The notes beneath the pieces are model-generated. The model was given only the letters and a program-made list of their open reading frames with translations, ran no database searches and was not told the origin of the DNA. A stretch of DNA of 64,000 bases from Ashinkailepas kermadecensis (Eukaryota > Arthropoda > Thecostraca > Neolepadidae). The stretch covers positions 62,001 to 126,000 of the forward strand of contig JAOTOM010003140.1 of the NCBI GenBank assembly GCA_034440615.1, written 5' to 3'. Positions 22,716 to 36,060 of this stretch are shown here, in pieces (the first letter of the stretch is position 1; every line of letters begins with the position of its first letter). The translations under genes were made by a program, and so were the position numbers.

Positions 22716-25286
22716 AATTCGATGATTAGTTTTCTTCTTCCTACGTTTTCTGGTGGCTAAGAAATCTGTATAACCGCTGAGCTTTGATGCACCTCATCTC
22801 TTTGGTTAGATACGCTCCCAGATTGGCTACCGAACTGAGGATCTAGTTAGGTGTTCTTTTTTGGACCTTTCCGTTTTTCTTTGTCTATGGATGTGATTTA
22901 GGACTCCAGACAATTTTTTGCTAGGGGCCCGGCATATTTTTGTGATTCCAGCACTTTCTTAGAGTATTATTGTTTTTCTGTGCACCGACGATATTTTTAG
23001 GTATCGGCGCGTTTTCGCAAACCCCGAAGTGTTCATTTAGTGCCCGGTATTTTTGTTCATTTTCTAGGACCATGTTGATTTTTTAGGGCCCCCAGCCTGT
23101 TTTTGAGGCTCCCATGCGGTCTCAAAGCCCCGATGTGCTTTGAGGGACCCGTTATGTTTTGTTTTTTTAGCTGCCGGCGTGGTTATTTAGAGCTGCAACG
23201 CATGTTTTAAGGCCCTGCCGCTTTATGTCAGACACGGTACGCTTTTGAGGGTTCGGTGCATTTTCGTCCTCCAGTTGTGCTCTTAGGGCCCCGCTGTGTT
23301 TATTTGGGGTTCCTCGCTCACATTTGTGGGACCCCAGCACGATATTGTGGGATCTGGTATAATTTATCGGGGTGCCGTCACTATTTTTCGGGCCCAGGCG
23401 CGTAGTTCCGGATGGATCCGACGCCATTCCGGCCCAGGCGCGTGGTTCCGGGTGGATGAGTTTTCTGTGCTCGACGCAATTTTTGATGACTTCTGAATTA
23501 TGTAAAGTCCGAGCCACGGCCTGATTTTTCGGGCTCCAGTGACATTTTTTATGTCACGCTGTGATTTTTCGAGCTCAGGTACGTTTTTCGGTGCCGTATG
23601 CTATTTGTTAAAGCATCTTGTGGTACGTTTGGGCTAAGGAGCGATTTTCCTGGCTCGAACATTTTTATAAATATGTCTTTAGTTTGGAAAGCTCCGACTT
23701 GATTCTTGTCGGGTTCCGATGCATTTTGGGGGCCACGCTGTGCTTATTTGGGGCTATCGCGCCAATTTGTGTGAGCCCCGAGGGGAATTTTTGATGCCCG
23801 ACCAGAATTTATCAGACTACCAACATAAATTTTGTGTCCCAATCGCGATATTTGTGGGGCTCGGCGCTAGTTCGCGGGGCACGTTGGACTTATCTGTGCC
23901 CCAGCGCGATTTTGGCGTTCCCCGGCGCAAATATCCGGGCCCGGTGCAAGTTCTTTGTGTCCGCTGTATATATTTATAACCGCTAATTCCGCAGCCCCGA
24001 TGCGAATTTATGGGGCCCGAGAACCATTTTTGGGGACCCCGGCTCGATTCTTGGGTTCTTGGGGGTCCACCTCTTCAGGATGGATGGGGAGGGGGGGGGG
24101 AGAACTTTCTTTCGGGATCTGTTCTGAATTTTCCGGTGCTCGGGTCGTCTCGATGGAGTCACTTTGTGATTTTTGTCGTCGACTTATATTTCTTGTAGCC
24201 CTCCTTCGCGATATTTTTGGGCCCCGTTGTGATTTTTCTGGTTCCGGGGGATTTTTTCCGTGCTCCAAAGCGATTCTATTCAGGAGCCCGACGAGTTTCT
24301 GGGGTCTTTGGCGCAATTTTTGTGACCGCAGATTGATATTCCGGGTATAAATGTATTTTGGGGAAGCCAGCTGGGACTTGCGGTGCTTCGGCACGACTTT
24401 TTGAGACCCCAGTGTGCTTTCCAAGGGCAACGGTGCGACGTTTTTGGGTCTAAGTGCGATTCTTGACCCTGTCGTCATTAGTTGGGATGCCTATCGCGAG
24501 TTTTAGTGGCCTCGACACGTCTTTGGGGGCCCAACACGTTTTTGTTTCTTTTGGAGGAATTGCTAGGACCCCATAACGATTTTTCATGTCCGGACTGTTT
24601 TTTTTCGTTGCCCCGGCTCCATTTATTGGGTGTTCTCGATGAGACTTGTGGCGTCCCGGCGTGATTTTCAGGGGCCCGGGCGCGACTTTTTGGTACCTTG
24701 AGGTTCAACGTGATTTTCAGTGGCACAGAATCAACCTTTTGGGGTCCCCGCTGTGATCTTTTGGGACCCATCGTGATTTTGACGGCCCGGCCAGCCTTTT
24801 TGGCGCCCAGCGTGATTTGCGGGGGCCCCGGCGATAATTTTTGCCCACAGCGTGATTTCCAGGAGCCTGGCCAGACCTTTTATGGTTTTTTGCTTGATTT
24901 TTGGAGGCCCTGGCGCGACTTTTCTGGATCCCGGCGCGACTTTTTGGAAGCCCAAGGGGTATTTTCAGGGACTCGATACCACATTTGGAAGCCCTCGGCG
25001 TCATTTTTACTGTCCCAGAACGATTTTTGAGGCCCCCAATGTGATTTTCAGGGGCCTTGGTGGGATTTTTTGGGCCCCAGCGTCATTGTCAGGGGCCTCT
25101 GCGCGACTTTTTGGGGCCCCAAATATGATTTTGTATGGGCCCGATGCAATTGTTGTGGACACCAACAGGATTTTTAGGGAGCTTGGCGCTATTTTCCCGA
25201 GCCCCGGCTCGATTACTGGGGGCCCACAACCTCTCAGGGGGGGGGGGGGGTGGACTGCTCCAACGCCCCTCTTCGGTACGCCACTG
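22716..25286 (+). mobile_element. Inner-type minisatellite element, copy D
   Basis: This copy runs parallel to copy A positions 2095-3900: the CGCTGAGCTTTGATG segment, the GGTTCGGTAGCC-type segment, then a long block of degenerate units built on GGGCCCCGRCGCGATTTTT at about 25-30 bp spacing. It lacks the GGGCCTCCT/21-bp block of A, B and C. Its right edge is a hAT-like end, GGTACGCCACTG (25275-25286), preceded by a run of G. The left end expected from copy A (CAATGGCGTACC) is missing, so D is truncated. No coding gene is visible. Confidence 0.65.
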
Positions 25287-28200
25287 CGCATGCCCCAATG
25301 ATTTTATAGCTTAACAATGACGTCTATGAAGTAGATGGAAAAAAATCAACTTTATTTACTATGCCCATTTAACTGCTTGCACCATTAGTAGTGTTTTCAG
25401 AAATACACACCCTGCAATCGGCCTAAATGCATCCCCTTATCTTCGGGGTTCTTAAATAGCAGCCTGGACGCACTGGACGAAGAAAAGCCTTGATAGTAGT
25501 CTCCGTTGTAATTCGGTGTTCTAGTACTTTTAATCGATATGTCTTCATGGAATAGATTCTGGGATCAGAGTCTTTGCTAAGCAGATATTGTTGCATATAC
25601 CATGAGCCCACCATCCCACCGAACCATTTCTGTTGAACGACATAACTTGAGTTAAATGTTTAACGTGCAGCCAATGCCACTACGCAGTTCCCCAGCTAAA
25701 TATCTACTCGGGTCAGTTGCCATACTCGTCATGTGCCTTGTCAGGTCACATAACAAGCATCACTCGTCACTCGTCACAACATCACTCTTCATACCACTCC
25801 TCATGTAACCTTGTCAGGTATCATCACGAGCGCCTAATCCTCTCGGGGGATTCTGAAATCCCAAGAGGCGTTCTCGCACTTGAAGTTGATATAATAGGGT
25901 GTGGACTTCACTATTGTATCTATGCCATCATAATAAATGATGGAAAGAAGTATTTTGCTATGTTGGATGCCAGCAACGATAATACTCAAACATATCACTC
26001 AAAAGGTTGGATATCTGTGTGCTGTGCCCAACTGTGAAAATCCATTGAAAAATGGATTTTTTTACGTTCTATTCCATACGCACTGACACCATACGCCACG
26101 CAATGGATGTATCGTGGCTGTAATTTTTATGCTTTAAGAATCAAAATGCATGGTAAATGCTGAAGTGTATGGTAGCTAGGACCAAGGTCATACATGGCTA
26201 TGTAATATCAAGGCAAGGAACTTGCACTTGTGAATTGTATGCCTTACCTTGATTGTGTCACGCTACTGCCTTCAGCCGGAATAATTTTATACCGTAGGCA
26301 ATATTAATGAAATCAATGTTACATATGTTAACGGTAAAAAAAACCACAGTGAAAATCTAGTATGAATGTATTTGGTTACTGGCTGGCACATGATCTGCTT
26401 TATAGACTTTTCATAAGATAATATTAGGTGTGAATATCCATACATTTGTTATGCAGTGAAGTTTTCTCGTGTAGGCCAGTGATGTCTAGTAGAACCGCGC
26501 GCCGCGAAATTTCCGGTTCCAAAGTTCGGCGTTACTTTGCACTATATTTGTGCGATTCCAATAAACGGGAGATGTTAATTCAGACAGCTCGCGCAAGCGT
26601 ACAGATACAGTTTTAGTCTTTCAGAAGGATAACCGCGGAGCCAAAAGTTCAAGTGCCGACAGGTAATTTAGGCACGCGACTGCCGGCACAACAGGCAGCG
26701 ATCCGACGTGTGAGCAGTTCGAACAGTTCTCCCCGGCTCCGTCCAGACTGGCGAGCCGCAACCCTCAACGTTTGCCAGCCCCGCCCACGGCAATAGGTCA
26801 TTGGTCAACGCTATAATGACGCGCTCGACGGCCGCTGGCCATATGCGGACCGTCTAAGTTCACGCCCAGGCACATCATGGCCGCCCGGGTGAGCGACCTA
26901 GATAGGGGTGTAAACTGGAATGTCAGAGCTTTATCTAATCCGGAAGCAGGGCCGCCGCTGGATGGCGGCCGGCGTCTCAGGTGCCGACACAACCCATAAC
27001 ACATGATAAGCGCATCCTGTCGCAGCAGTCGGCAGTGGCTGGATTAGTCACGGGACGTTATATAACTACATATTTTCTAACGATGGTTGCCAAACGGTAT
27101 AATTATATCTAACTACGTTACAGTTGCACTACATCAACTCCTGAATTAGTTGCGTTGTTGTAAGGTCATGTCCAAGCGTGCATGACTTCAAAAATGAAGC
27201 GCGACGATGTTTGCTTGTTTATAGGGTGGTTCTCGACGCACTTTATGCACGATCACGGCTAATGGCGCCGCCCACACTGTTTCGCCGATGGGCCGCGGAA
27301 TTGGGAAATGTCCCGAGTGATGCGAGTGGAAGTGTTACGATGTAATATGTGCAGCTTTTGCTGAGTTATGGATTTACGGCAGGTTTTTCTTCACATATTC
27401 AAATGTGTGCATGTTGCTTTTTGGGAAATTTAAATGTCTGAAAAGTGGGACGGCCAGGTACCATTGCTGCCCCCCCCTCCCAAACACACACACTTTGAAA
27501 AGTGGGTGGGCCATGACCCCCCCCCCCTGTTCTTACGCCTATGCTTATAACCTAAAACTTAGGCATGATTATCATCGACAATTATCCCAGAAGCCGACCA
27601 GCCGTTACCTACTTCCGATTTTATCTTCCAAAAACTTGAGTCGGCAGGAGATTGACACTTTTGCCACGTCAAATTGATTACTATGTGAGGCAGGCAGGCA
27701 GGCAACAGTTTGATGCAATTATGTTTGTCTTATGTCAAATTGATCGCTGTATAAGGGGAGCAATCAGTTTGGCGCGGCCGTGGCAAGCGTCTCGGAAGCC
27801 AACGAGGAAGATGAGAGTAGGGGGAGGGGGTTAAATTAGCATTCAAGCTGTCGAGGACAATACACTGGCACCAAAACTAGGGTATGCAAATGGTAGCATT
27901 TCCCGTTGTTATAGATTACATTTTTAATCATGTACTGGCAGTGTTCCCGGTCAACTTTGTGTTAACTCAAATAACCTCAAACTCTTTCCACCGTTTTGTC
28001 TTTCTGAGCGTTTTTTTTTTGTAAGGACATGGGGCTTATGGATCTGCTGAACATGCAGCATGTACTCCATCTGTGCAGTCTTACTTCCACTTCCACCATA
28101 GATGCTCGTATATCTAAATGCAAATGTAGGGGAAGTCGAGGTAAGTTTAGCCCATTTTTACTTGAGAGGGCCTTAAGCGCATGTGGTGAGACAGATTGAA

Positions 28201-30190
28201 TATTTTTGCACATATTCTGAAAGAGTGATCTTTTGGGCACAAATGAGTCCCATAAAGAGTTTTCTGAAACAATTATAAATCAGTGATATTTTGAGTTGTT
28301 CTGACGTATCACCCTTGTCTCAATTTACCCCGGACTTGGGTAAGTTGAGCAGAGTGGTGGGGTAAGTTGATCACAAACCTTATTTATGTAAACAAACGCC
28401 GTGAAGACTTTTCGGGAGTGTTATTTTTAGTGTTGAATGCTTTTTGTGATCACTTTTTGTCATCTCACATCTTTTGCCGGGAAAAAAATTGAAGCCATCA
28501 GAAAACGCCACTTGATATATTCGATCTAGATATTCTCCGCTTTTTACCTTGCATTGCCACACCAAAACTCACAACAGAACAATCTGCTCCATGGCAATAA
28601 TCTGAAATACAATGTTATGCTAAATTGTGTCATGTTTCATGAGAAAAACGTCAGCAGCACGCAACATATTCATAGGCCACTGCTCATCCACAGCTCATCT
28701 TGCCCCGGCCGCGATTGCTCAACTAGTCCCATACCCACCTCACTTCAGATAAAATATGGCTGCCCATCTCCTGACCATCTCCCCCCACACCACAGTGGCT
28801 TTGGTGGATATTAAGAACACATGTCTATAATTGTGTGCCATGATCCGAAGCCTACCTGTTACCAATTAAGGAAAATTAAAACATTTCCAAGTCGAGAGGA
28901 AATTACTTAAAACCTTAAAAACACATTTTTTGTTCAGGGTCCACCAGATAGGTATCTACCACTCCCCCCCAGCCAAAAATGAAGATTTTTCTTCGAAGTA
29001 TCGGGATCTGGCTTGTAAGTTCTCATGACACCATCGAGCTGAGATAATGGGGGTGGCTCAACATAACTGGAGGCTCAACTAAGCTCACTTTCCCCTATAT
29101 ATTGCATGTATTGAGTGCACTTCATTCGGTAATACCTATGAATATTGCCACGCACTCATAACTGCAGCCCGAGGGGTACTGATTAAGTTCTTGTTACGTT
29201 TGGAGTATCCCAACTAAACGTTTCCTGCCCCATGATTTCATATTTCAAGGTAAGGCCGTTCGACTAATGATGGCGGTCATGTTTCACACCTATTGCCCCC
29301 AAGGTTTTAAAGCTTCCCGGTTAGTGCTTGGTCATGACTCACGTATCAATGATTTGTAGCTTCGCCCATGACGTGCCTGAGGCGAGTTGCATGCAGCTTG
29401 CGAAAATGACATCGAAGGCAACGGAATTGGTCGCCATTTCAGCTATGCGCACGTCTGCGATGTCCTCAAACCATTTCCCGCTGGTGACAGGGTGGTGGTC
29501 GATACTCACGGGGATTGGCAGACGGGCAGCATGCCATTCGAAGCAGGGAGCTGGCACGGTGGCAGTGCGACGCAGGCTATCCAATCAGCAATCGGCTGTG
29601 GACAGGTACACTCACCAGACATTGCATAGACTCGGCGGCCGCGGTCGGACGGTCGAGGAGGGCTTCCGAACACTCGGAAATATGTCGCGTGACGCTTGCA
29701 GCTATTGCATGTGAATCACAAATGCCAAACTACGTTGAGCTTCAAAGTCCTGCCGGAGGTGTCACATGATCACTGGTATGCGTGTTCGCATACTGAGTGG
29801 AGGTTTAATGTTAGCCTGAGAATCACCTCAATTTGTGTAAACACCGTCACAACTTATACAAAATGTTATCGTGCGTGCATGGAAAAGGATGAACCCCATG
29901 ACTGCACGACACAACATGAAAGGTGTCATCACGGCAAAACACCAAGGGAAGTTTTCTCAGAGTACTGAAGAAACCGTTAGTGTAAGCACAAGCATGCTAG
30001 TCAGCACTCTTCCAAGGGGCAACGCTGATAATGGACGACAGCTATCTGGGACCGACACGGTCCCAGCTTTCTAGAGATCATTCAGTGGTCAGTAGCCACT
30101 ACTCTGTGCTGGACGTTCGGTCAGATTCATCGTCGTCACTTATCCGAGACCTTCCAGGCATCCCAGCCACCCTGAGTTTGGTGTTCCATA
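25287..30190. other. Unassigned intergenic or intronic sequence
   Basis: No open frame here looks conserved. Notable textures are a CATCACTCGTCACTCGTC microrepeat (25755-25800), a CpG-rich, G+C-rich stretch (26490-27010) that could be a promoter-associated island, a C-run/ACAC patch (27470-27530) ending CTTACGCCTATG that resembles a transposon end, and repeated GGTAAGTTGA words (28140-28370). None is strong enough for a gene call. Confidence 0.4.
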
Positions 30191-30199
30191 TAATATTAT

Positions 30200-30222
30200 A
30201 CATATATATATATATATATATC
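30200..30222. repeat. Short (TA)n microsatellite
   Basis: About ten TA units, followed by a GC-rich patch and a C-run. Confidence 0.8.
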
Positions 30223-30834
30223 CGGGGCGGCGGAACGTTGGGGAGCTGCGCCCCCCCCCCTCTACATAGGAGCGTCGCACCCCGTTGTCAAGGTCACGAA
30301 AACTGTTTACTCTCCCCTAGATACTATGCTTCTTAAGACAATTAACCTTCAAAGTTAAGCGCTATATTCCGACGGATAGGATATGCAGGTACAGCTAGAA
30401 CATAGGTTCATAATATGTTTGTTCTTTTATTTAGTACTTCTAATAATTGAAAGGTTATTGTCCCGGTGCACAGCACAATCTGATCGGTATCATTGCTAGA
30501 AATTCAGCAAACATGATCTTGTTTACGATATTTGAAGCCGAAGTTATGGCCACTTCATCCGGGCCACTTGGTCCCAATGGGGCTGCTGGGGAGCCTATTT
30601 TATAATTTAAACTGGCGAGAAGAAATCATCAATCGTCAAGTTTCACATTGGTTCTGGTTCCCATTGGTTCACATTGGTACCCCCTGGGTTCTGTTATCAT
30701 CGTTCGCGGTAGCCATTCCCCAGCATTTTGTAATGCGATTTTTAAGTTTCTAAATCATTTTTGGAGCCCATCCGCTAGATATTTTGCGCCCTTTAGTAAA
30801 GAAAAGGAAGGGCTCTCTTATCTTCGGCGATCTT

Positions 30835-30991
30835 GAGCTCTTCGGCGAGGTTCATAGGTTACTCAGGTTAAGGTCCAGATCTGGATGTCCGGGGCTCTTT
30901 GGTATAGGTCAAGGACCTCCCTACGGAAGTCGTAGGTCACTAAGGTTGAGGTTCGGAGCGGGATGTTCAGAGCTCTCTCATGGTATAGATC
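30835..30991 (+). repeat. ~80-bp tandem repeat interrupted by copy B
   Basis: Units contain GGTATAGGTCAAGGAC, TAGGTCACT and a GGATGT...GGGCTC segment. The same units continue at 36435-36530 after copy B, so the element inserted into this array. Confidence 0.7.
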
Positions 30992-31681
30992 CAGGGGCGT
31001 CGCCACCGGGGGGAGGGGGCAGAGGGGGCAGTCGCCCCCCCCCCCTGCCGTGAGACTGGGGGGGGGGGCGCCGCCCCCATGAAATTTGAGGAGGCCCCTA
31101 TCCGGAAATGCACAGGAAAAAGGTGAGCAAGGAGGCCGACGAGACAGACGATCGTGCTGTCAAGGAGGCCCCAAGACTGGCAACGAGGCTCCCGGGAAAT
31201 CTTATCAGGTCCTAATAAGAGACGTAGGACAGAGATTGTGAGGAGGCCCTTAGGACGAAAAGGATGCCACCGAGACGGGCAAAAAGCCATCCAGGTTAGA
31301 CAAGAAGGCTTCTGATGGGTGGCAGGATATTCTTAATATGGAAAACGAGGCCCCTACAATATAAAATAATAAATCATAGGAGATATTTCTCCGGACGCAA
31401 GAGGGAGCCCCAAGATGGGTAAGACGGTCTCCACCGGAATGAGACAAGGCCACTGAGACTAGCCAGATGAGGCCCATGTTTTGGAAGAGGAGGACCCTAG
31501 AAGAGAATATTTGGGACTATGGCACAAAAGCACCCTGCTAAGAGGATAATGAGGCTCCAAACACAGGTGAGGAGGCATCCAAGACGTGAGAGGAGACCCC
31601 TAATCTGACAAAGGAGTCACCTAGGAGAGGATAGGAGGCCCCAGAAATCACGAGAGTGCCAACAATTGGCACGGAGGCCCC

Positions 31682-32265
31682 CAGAATTGCAAAGGAGGCC
31701 TCCAGGATTGCAAAGGAGGTCCCCAGTATTGCAAAGGAGGCCCCCAGGATTGCAAAGGCGGCCCCCAGGATTGCAAAGCAGGCCCCCAGGATTGCAAAGG
31801 AGGCGCCCATGATTGCAAAGGAGGCCCCCAGAATTGCAAAGGAGGCCCCCAGGATTGCAAAGGAGGCGCCCAGGATTGCAAAGGAGGACCCCCAGGATTG
31901 CAAAGGAGGCGCCCAGGATTGCAAAGGAGGCCCCCCAGAATTGCAAAGGAGGCCCCCAGGATTGCAAAGGAGGCCCCCATTATCGAAAAGGAGGCCCCCA
32001 GGATTGCAAAGGAGGCAGAAAGGATTGCAAAGGAGGCAGAAAGGATTGTAAAGGAAGCCGACAGGATTGCAAAGGAGGACCCCAGGATTGCAAAGCAGGC
32101 CCCCAGGATCGCAAAGGAGGCCCCTAGGATTGCAAAGGAGACCCACAGGATTGCAAAGGAGGCCCCCAGGATTGCAAAGGAGGCCCCCAGGATTGTAAAG
32201 GAGGCCCCCAGAATTGCAAAGGAGGCCCCCAGGATTGCAAAGGAGGCCCCAATACGGGAAAGGAG
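31682..32265 (+). repeat. 21-bp minisatellite in copy B (~28 units)
   Basis: The unit is close to AAGGAGGCCCCCAGGATTGC plus one base. The period is divisible by three and the units lack stops, so several frames stay open on both strands. Confidence 0.95.
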
Positions 32266-35200
32266 GCCCAATAAAATGAGAGGAGGCCCTAAGATGAAAA
32301 GAAAGCCAGTGGATATGGGATGGGGTTTCGGAGACGCAAAAGCAGGGCCAAAAATGGGAAGGTTCCACCAAGATAGAAAAGAATGACCCAGAAACGTGGC
32401 AGGAAGCACCTAATTCGGAAGAGTACGACACAGGATTAGAAATGAGACCACATGATGAACAAAGAGGCCACTAAAACGGAAGACAAAGACCATTAGATAA
32501 CAGGGATGGCACCCAGGCGAGAAAGAAGGCTCCAAGACGGGTAGGAAACTATCCAGGAGATGACAAGGCAACTGAGATAGGAAAGGGTGCCTGTAATTTG
32601 GAAGATGAGGAACCTGGGAGAGAAGAGGAGTCCACCAGGAGATAAGAGGCCACCCTTAAAATGGGTAAAGATCGAATAAAAACACAGAGCAGGAGGCCCC
32701 CAAGACGTGAGAGGAGGCCCCTAATTTGAAAAAGAAGGCCTCTAGACGAGAAAGGAGGCCCCTGCCGGACTCGAGAGGAGTCCCTCAAGACGGAGTAGGC
32801 GGTCTCCAGGGCCGAATGAGGCCCTGAAGACCGGAAGGAGTTCCCAGGAAATGAGAGGAGGCCCTTAAGATGGGAGTTGGTAGCAGGTATGGAAGAAGGT
32901 GAGGCTTCCAAAATTGAAGATCCCCTCAAGACGGGTAAGGCTTTGCCTGGACAAAGGAGGGCCACGAGGCGTGGCAGGAGGCTCCTGGAGAGAGAGGAAT
33001 TTGGCAGAGAATTACCCTGGAGCATGAGAGGAAGCCCCATTCCATGATAAGGGGGCCCCAGGATGTAAGAGGAGGCCCTCCAAAACGGGAGAGGAGGCCA
33101 TTGAATATGGATGAGGGTAGGACACAAGAGGAGACATCCAAAACCGGTAAAGAGGCTCCAGGAAATGAGACGAAACCCCTAAGACGCGAGAGGAGGCCTA
33201 TAATTTGCACGAAGAAGCCCCTAAGAAATGGTAGGAGTCGTGCCGGGGTACTTGAAAATCACTGTATGGGCCCAAAAAGATCCGGTCGGGGCCCCTGAAA
33301 ATCACGCTGAGCCTGGGGCACCAAGAAGTCACGCCCGGACCATGAAAGTCACGCTAGGGGCACGACAGGTCGTACCGTTCCCCGACAGTCTCATTGGGAC
33401 ACAAATGAAGCCGGGGCAACGAAAAACAATCTGGACATGGATAATCACTCTGGGACCCCACCCATTGGGCCAAAAGCCTCCAAAACGTATTGGACCCCCA
33501 AGAGTGTCGAGGTCGCTAAAACAAGCGCTAGGGATCCAAGCAAATGACGTCAGGATACAAAAGATTACATTGGACTACAAAAAGTCGCGTCGCAGCCCTT
33601 CAAGATCACACTGGGGGCCCGAAAAGATCGCGTCGGGCCCCCGAAAGTTACAGCTTCCCCCAAAACCAATTATCAACCGAAATGTCACTCTGCGGCCTTA
33701 CAAATCGGGTCAAAGTCCCCCAAAAACCTGTTGGGCACCGAAAAAAAACGCGTCAGGGCATCGAGAAGAAAAACGCGTCAGGGCACCGACAAAAAAATCG
33801 TGCCTTGGCCCCAAAAAATCGCGCTGGGGCCACCAAAATTCGCGTCGGTCCACCAAATTCATGCAGGGGGCTCCAAATATATACGGCGGGCCCAGAAAAC
33901 TCGCTCCAATGCCCGACAATCTGCAACAGGAACTGCCAAGATCGCGTTGGGGTCACAGCTAAGTACAATGCGCACCGCCAACTCGAACCGGTTCCCACAA
34001 ATATCGCGCTCGGGACCCACAATTACCATCGGTAGTCCCAATAATTTGGTCTGGGCATCAAACATTCACGTCGAGGCTCCCAATAATTGGCGTCTAGGGC
34101 TCCACATAAGCACAGTGTGACCCCCAAAATCGCATCGGTGTCCCAAAAAAATCAAGCCAGAGCCTTCCAAAATAAGGAGGGATTCCAAACAATAACTGTC
34201 CGGGTCAGAAAAATGGCTCAGATGCCTTCAGAACATATCATCAGATGCCTTCACAAATCGCGTACGCTCCAGAAAAGCATACCGGAGCTCGCAAAAAAAT
34301 CGAGGTGAGATACAAAAACATGGCGCCAGGGGCTCGTAAAATCAGACCGGGATTCGGACTCGAAAGAAAATTCAGAAGAGATCCACAAAATCGCGTTGAG
34401 CCCAGGAAACTGGCGTTTGGTCCCCGGAACCACACGCCTGGGCGCGATAAATCGCGCTGGGACCCAGAAAAAAAACCAAAATATACACAGCGGGACCCTA
34501 ACGGCACAACGGAGGGCGAAAGTGCAACTGGCCCTCCAAAGCGTACAGTCTCGCAAAAAGCGACAGGACCTTAAAACATGCGTTGCAGCCCAAAATGAAC
34601 ATACCGGGAGCTATAAAAAATATACCGGAAGGTCTCAAGGCCCACAGGGGCCATGCAACCGCACAAGGACCAGAAAAAAGGTGCTGGAGCCGCAACAAGC
34701 AACATGGTCTCAAAACGAACAAAAAGACCGAGCACTAATTAAACACATCTGGATCTTTCAAAGCGCCCCGACACCTAAAAAAATCGTCGGTGCACAAAAA
34801 AGCAAGAACACCCTAAAACGAGCAGGGGTTTCGAAAATATGTTGGGCCCGTAACAAAAATGGATTGCAGCCCTAAGACACATCCGTAGACAAAGAGAGAC
34901 GAAATGGGTCCAAAAGAGAACACTGAGGCAGGGCCTCGGTTCGGTAGCCAATGTGGGAGCATATTTAATCAAAGATAGGATCGGAAGATTGGAAATTGGG
35001 AAGTAATGATCGAATTTGATTAATGGAATTTTCGCAGCGAACGTCCATACGAAGCATTCCATCACGTCAAATATGGCGCAAGTCTATCATGTGGCAGCAA
35101 TTAGCAAAACGTAGGAGGCCTAGCAGAAACCGTGGCATCGCACGAAGTGTGCCGAATGCGCCGAATGCGCAAGATGGGTGTGCGTGTGCACGAACGTTGG

Positions 35201-35958
35201 CATCATGGCAACCGGGCGCTATGAACTGGAATGTCTGAAATTGGGATATTTTACATTTGAAAGTGATTTGTATCGGTGTAATTTCAGCGGTGTGAGGTGA
35301 CTTATCAAGGGATACCAAAAGAAAACATTCGAACAGGGTGGGGGAGTTAGGGTTGAAATCCGACGAGTCAGAAACGATAGTGGTAGATTAGGCCCCTCCA
35401 TAGGGTATTTCAGTTGGTCACTAATTATTTGATTTAAAAACGTCCCCTTTGACAAAATAGTGGTCGAAATCCAATGACTTTTGAATGGGGTAAGTGGATC
35501 CCCTCCAAATACGTTTCCAGCCCCCATTTATTTGAATGATGTTTCAAATGGATTTTCTTCCTACAAACTTCTCTCCTTTGATTACAGCTTGCATGATTAG
35601 AGCTTCCCAGCTTCAATACCTTCTCAACGACGTCATTTGCAAAACGGTACAGCACATCGAAACCATGGGCGTGACGGCGTGGAATTTGAAGGTTTTGCAT
35701 TATTTATGCATTGCCATTGTTGCATTGTTGCATTGTCATTTATGCACTGTTGTTCAACAATGCTTGTTCTTGCCGTGGATTTATTCACCGAGGACTTTTT
35801 TTTTTAGCTTGTGTGCTAGGTGCCTTGCAGCCAGCACCAAATGTTATTAAAAATAAATAAATCCCTAAGATGACGATCAGAAAAACAATTGAACCCATCA
35901 CTCGTTGTCACCTTCGCGAAATTGTCGTCCTAGGACTGAGAAATGATCGTTTAAGCTT

Positions 35959-36060
35959 GCTTATGACATCAAGCTAGTGGGAATGACTAACAGTTGTGAT
36001 GAATCTAGCTATATTCAGTTGGACTTGGTGGAAATAGAAGTGGGTTGATCAATGGGAGTT
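35959..36060 (+). pseudogene. Captured CR1-like reverse transcriptase fragment in copy B
   Basis: Encodes AYDIKLVGMTNSCDESS and then IQLDLVEIEVG before a stop. It matches the FADDIKLVG segment of the remnant at 300-1275 (there followed by SSEQSS and IQLDLEDIKSG). The fragment is about 100 bp and is also present in copy C. Confidence 0.75.

Noticed and set aside
25717..26037. 106-residue frame with LALEVDIIGCGLHYCIYAII
   Set aside because: Looks somewhat protein-like but no family was recognised, and its N-terminal part is a short CATCACTCGTC repeat. Not strong enough to call.
29328..29714. 128-residue plus-strand frame
   Set aside because: No recognised domain, overlapping frames of similar length on both strands, no splice context.
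31538..32431. 297- and 253-residue frames with LLCNPGG or FAILGAS repeats
   Set aside because: By-products of the stop-free 21-bp repeat, which is open in several frames on both strands. The same holds for 51597-53362.
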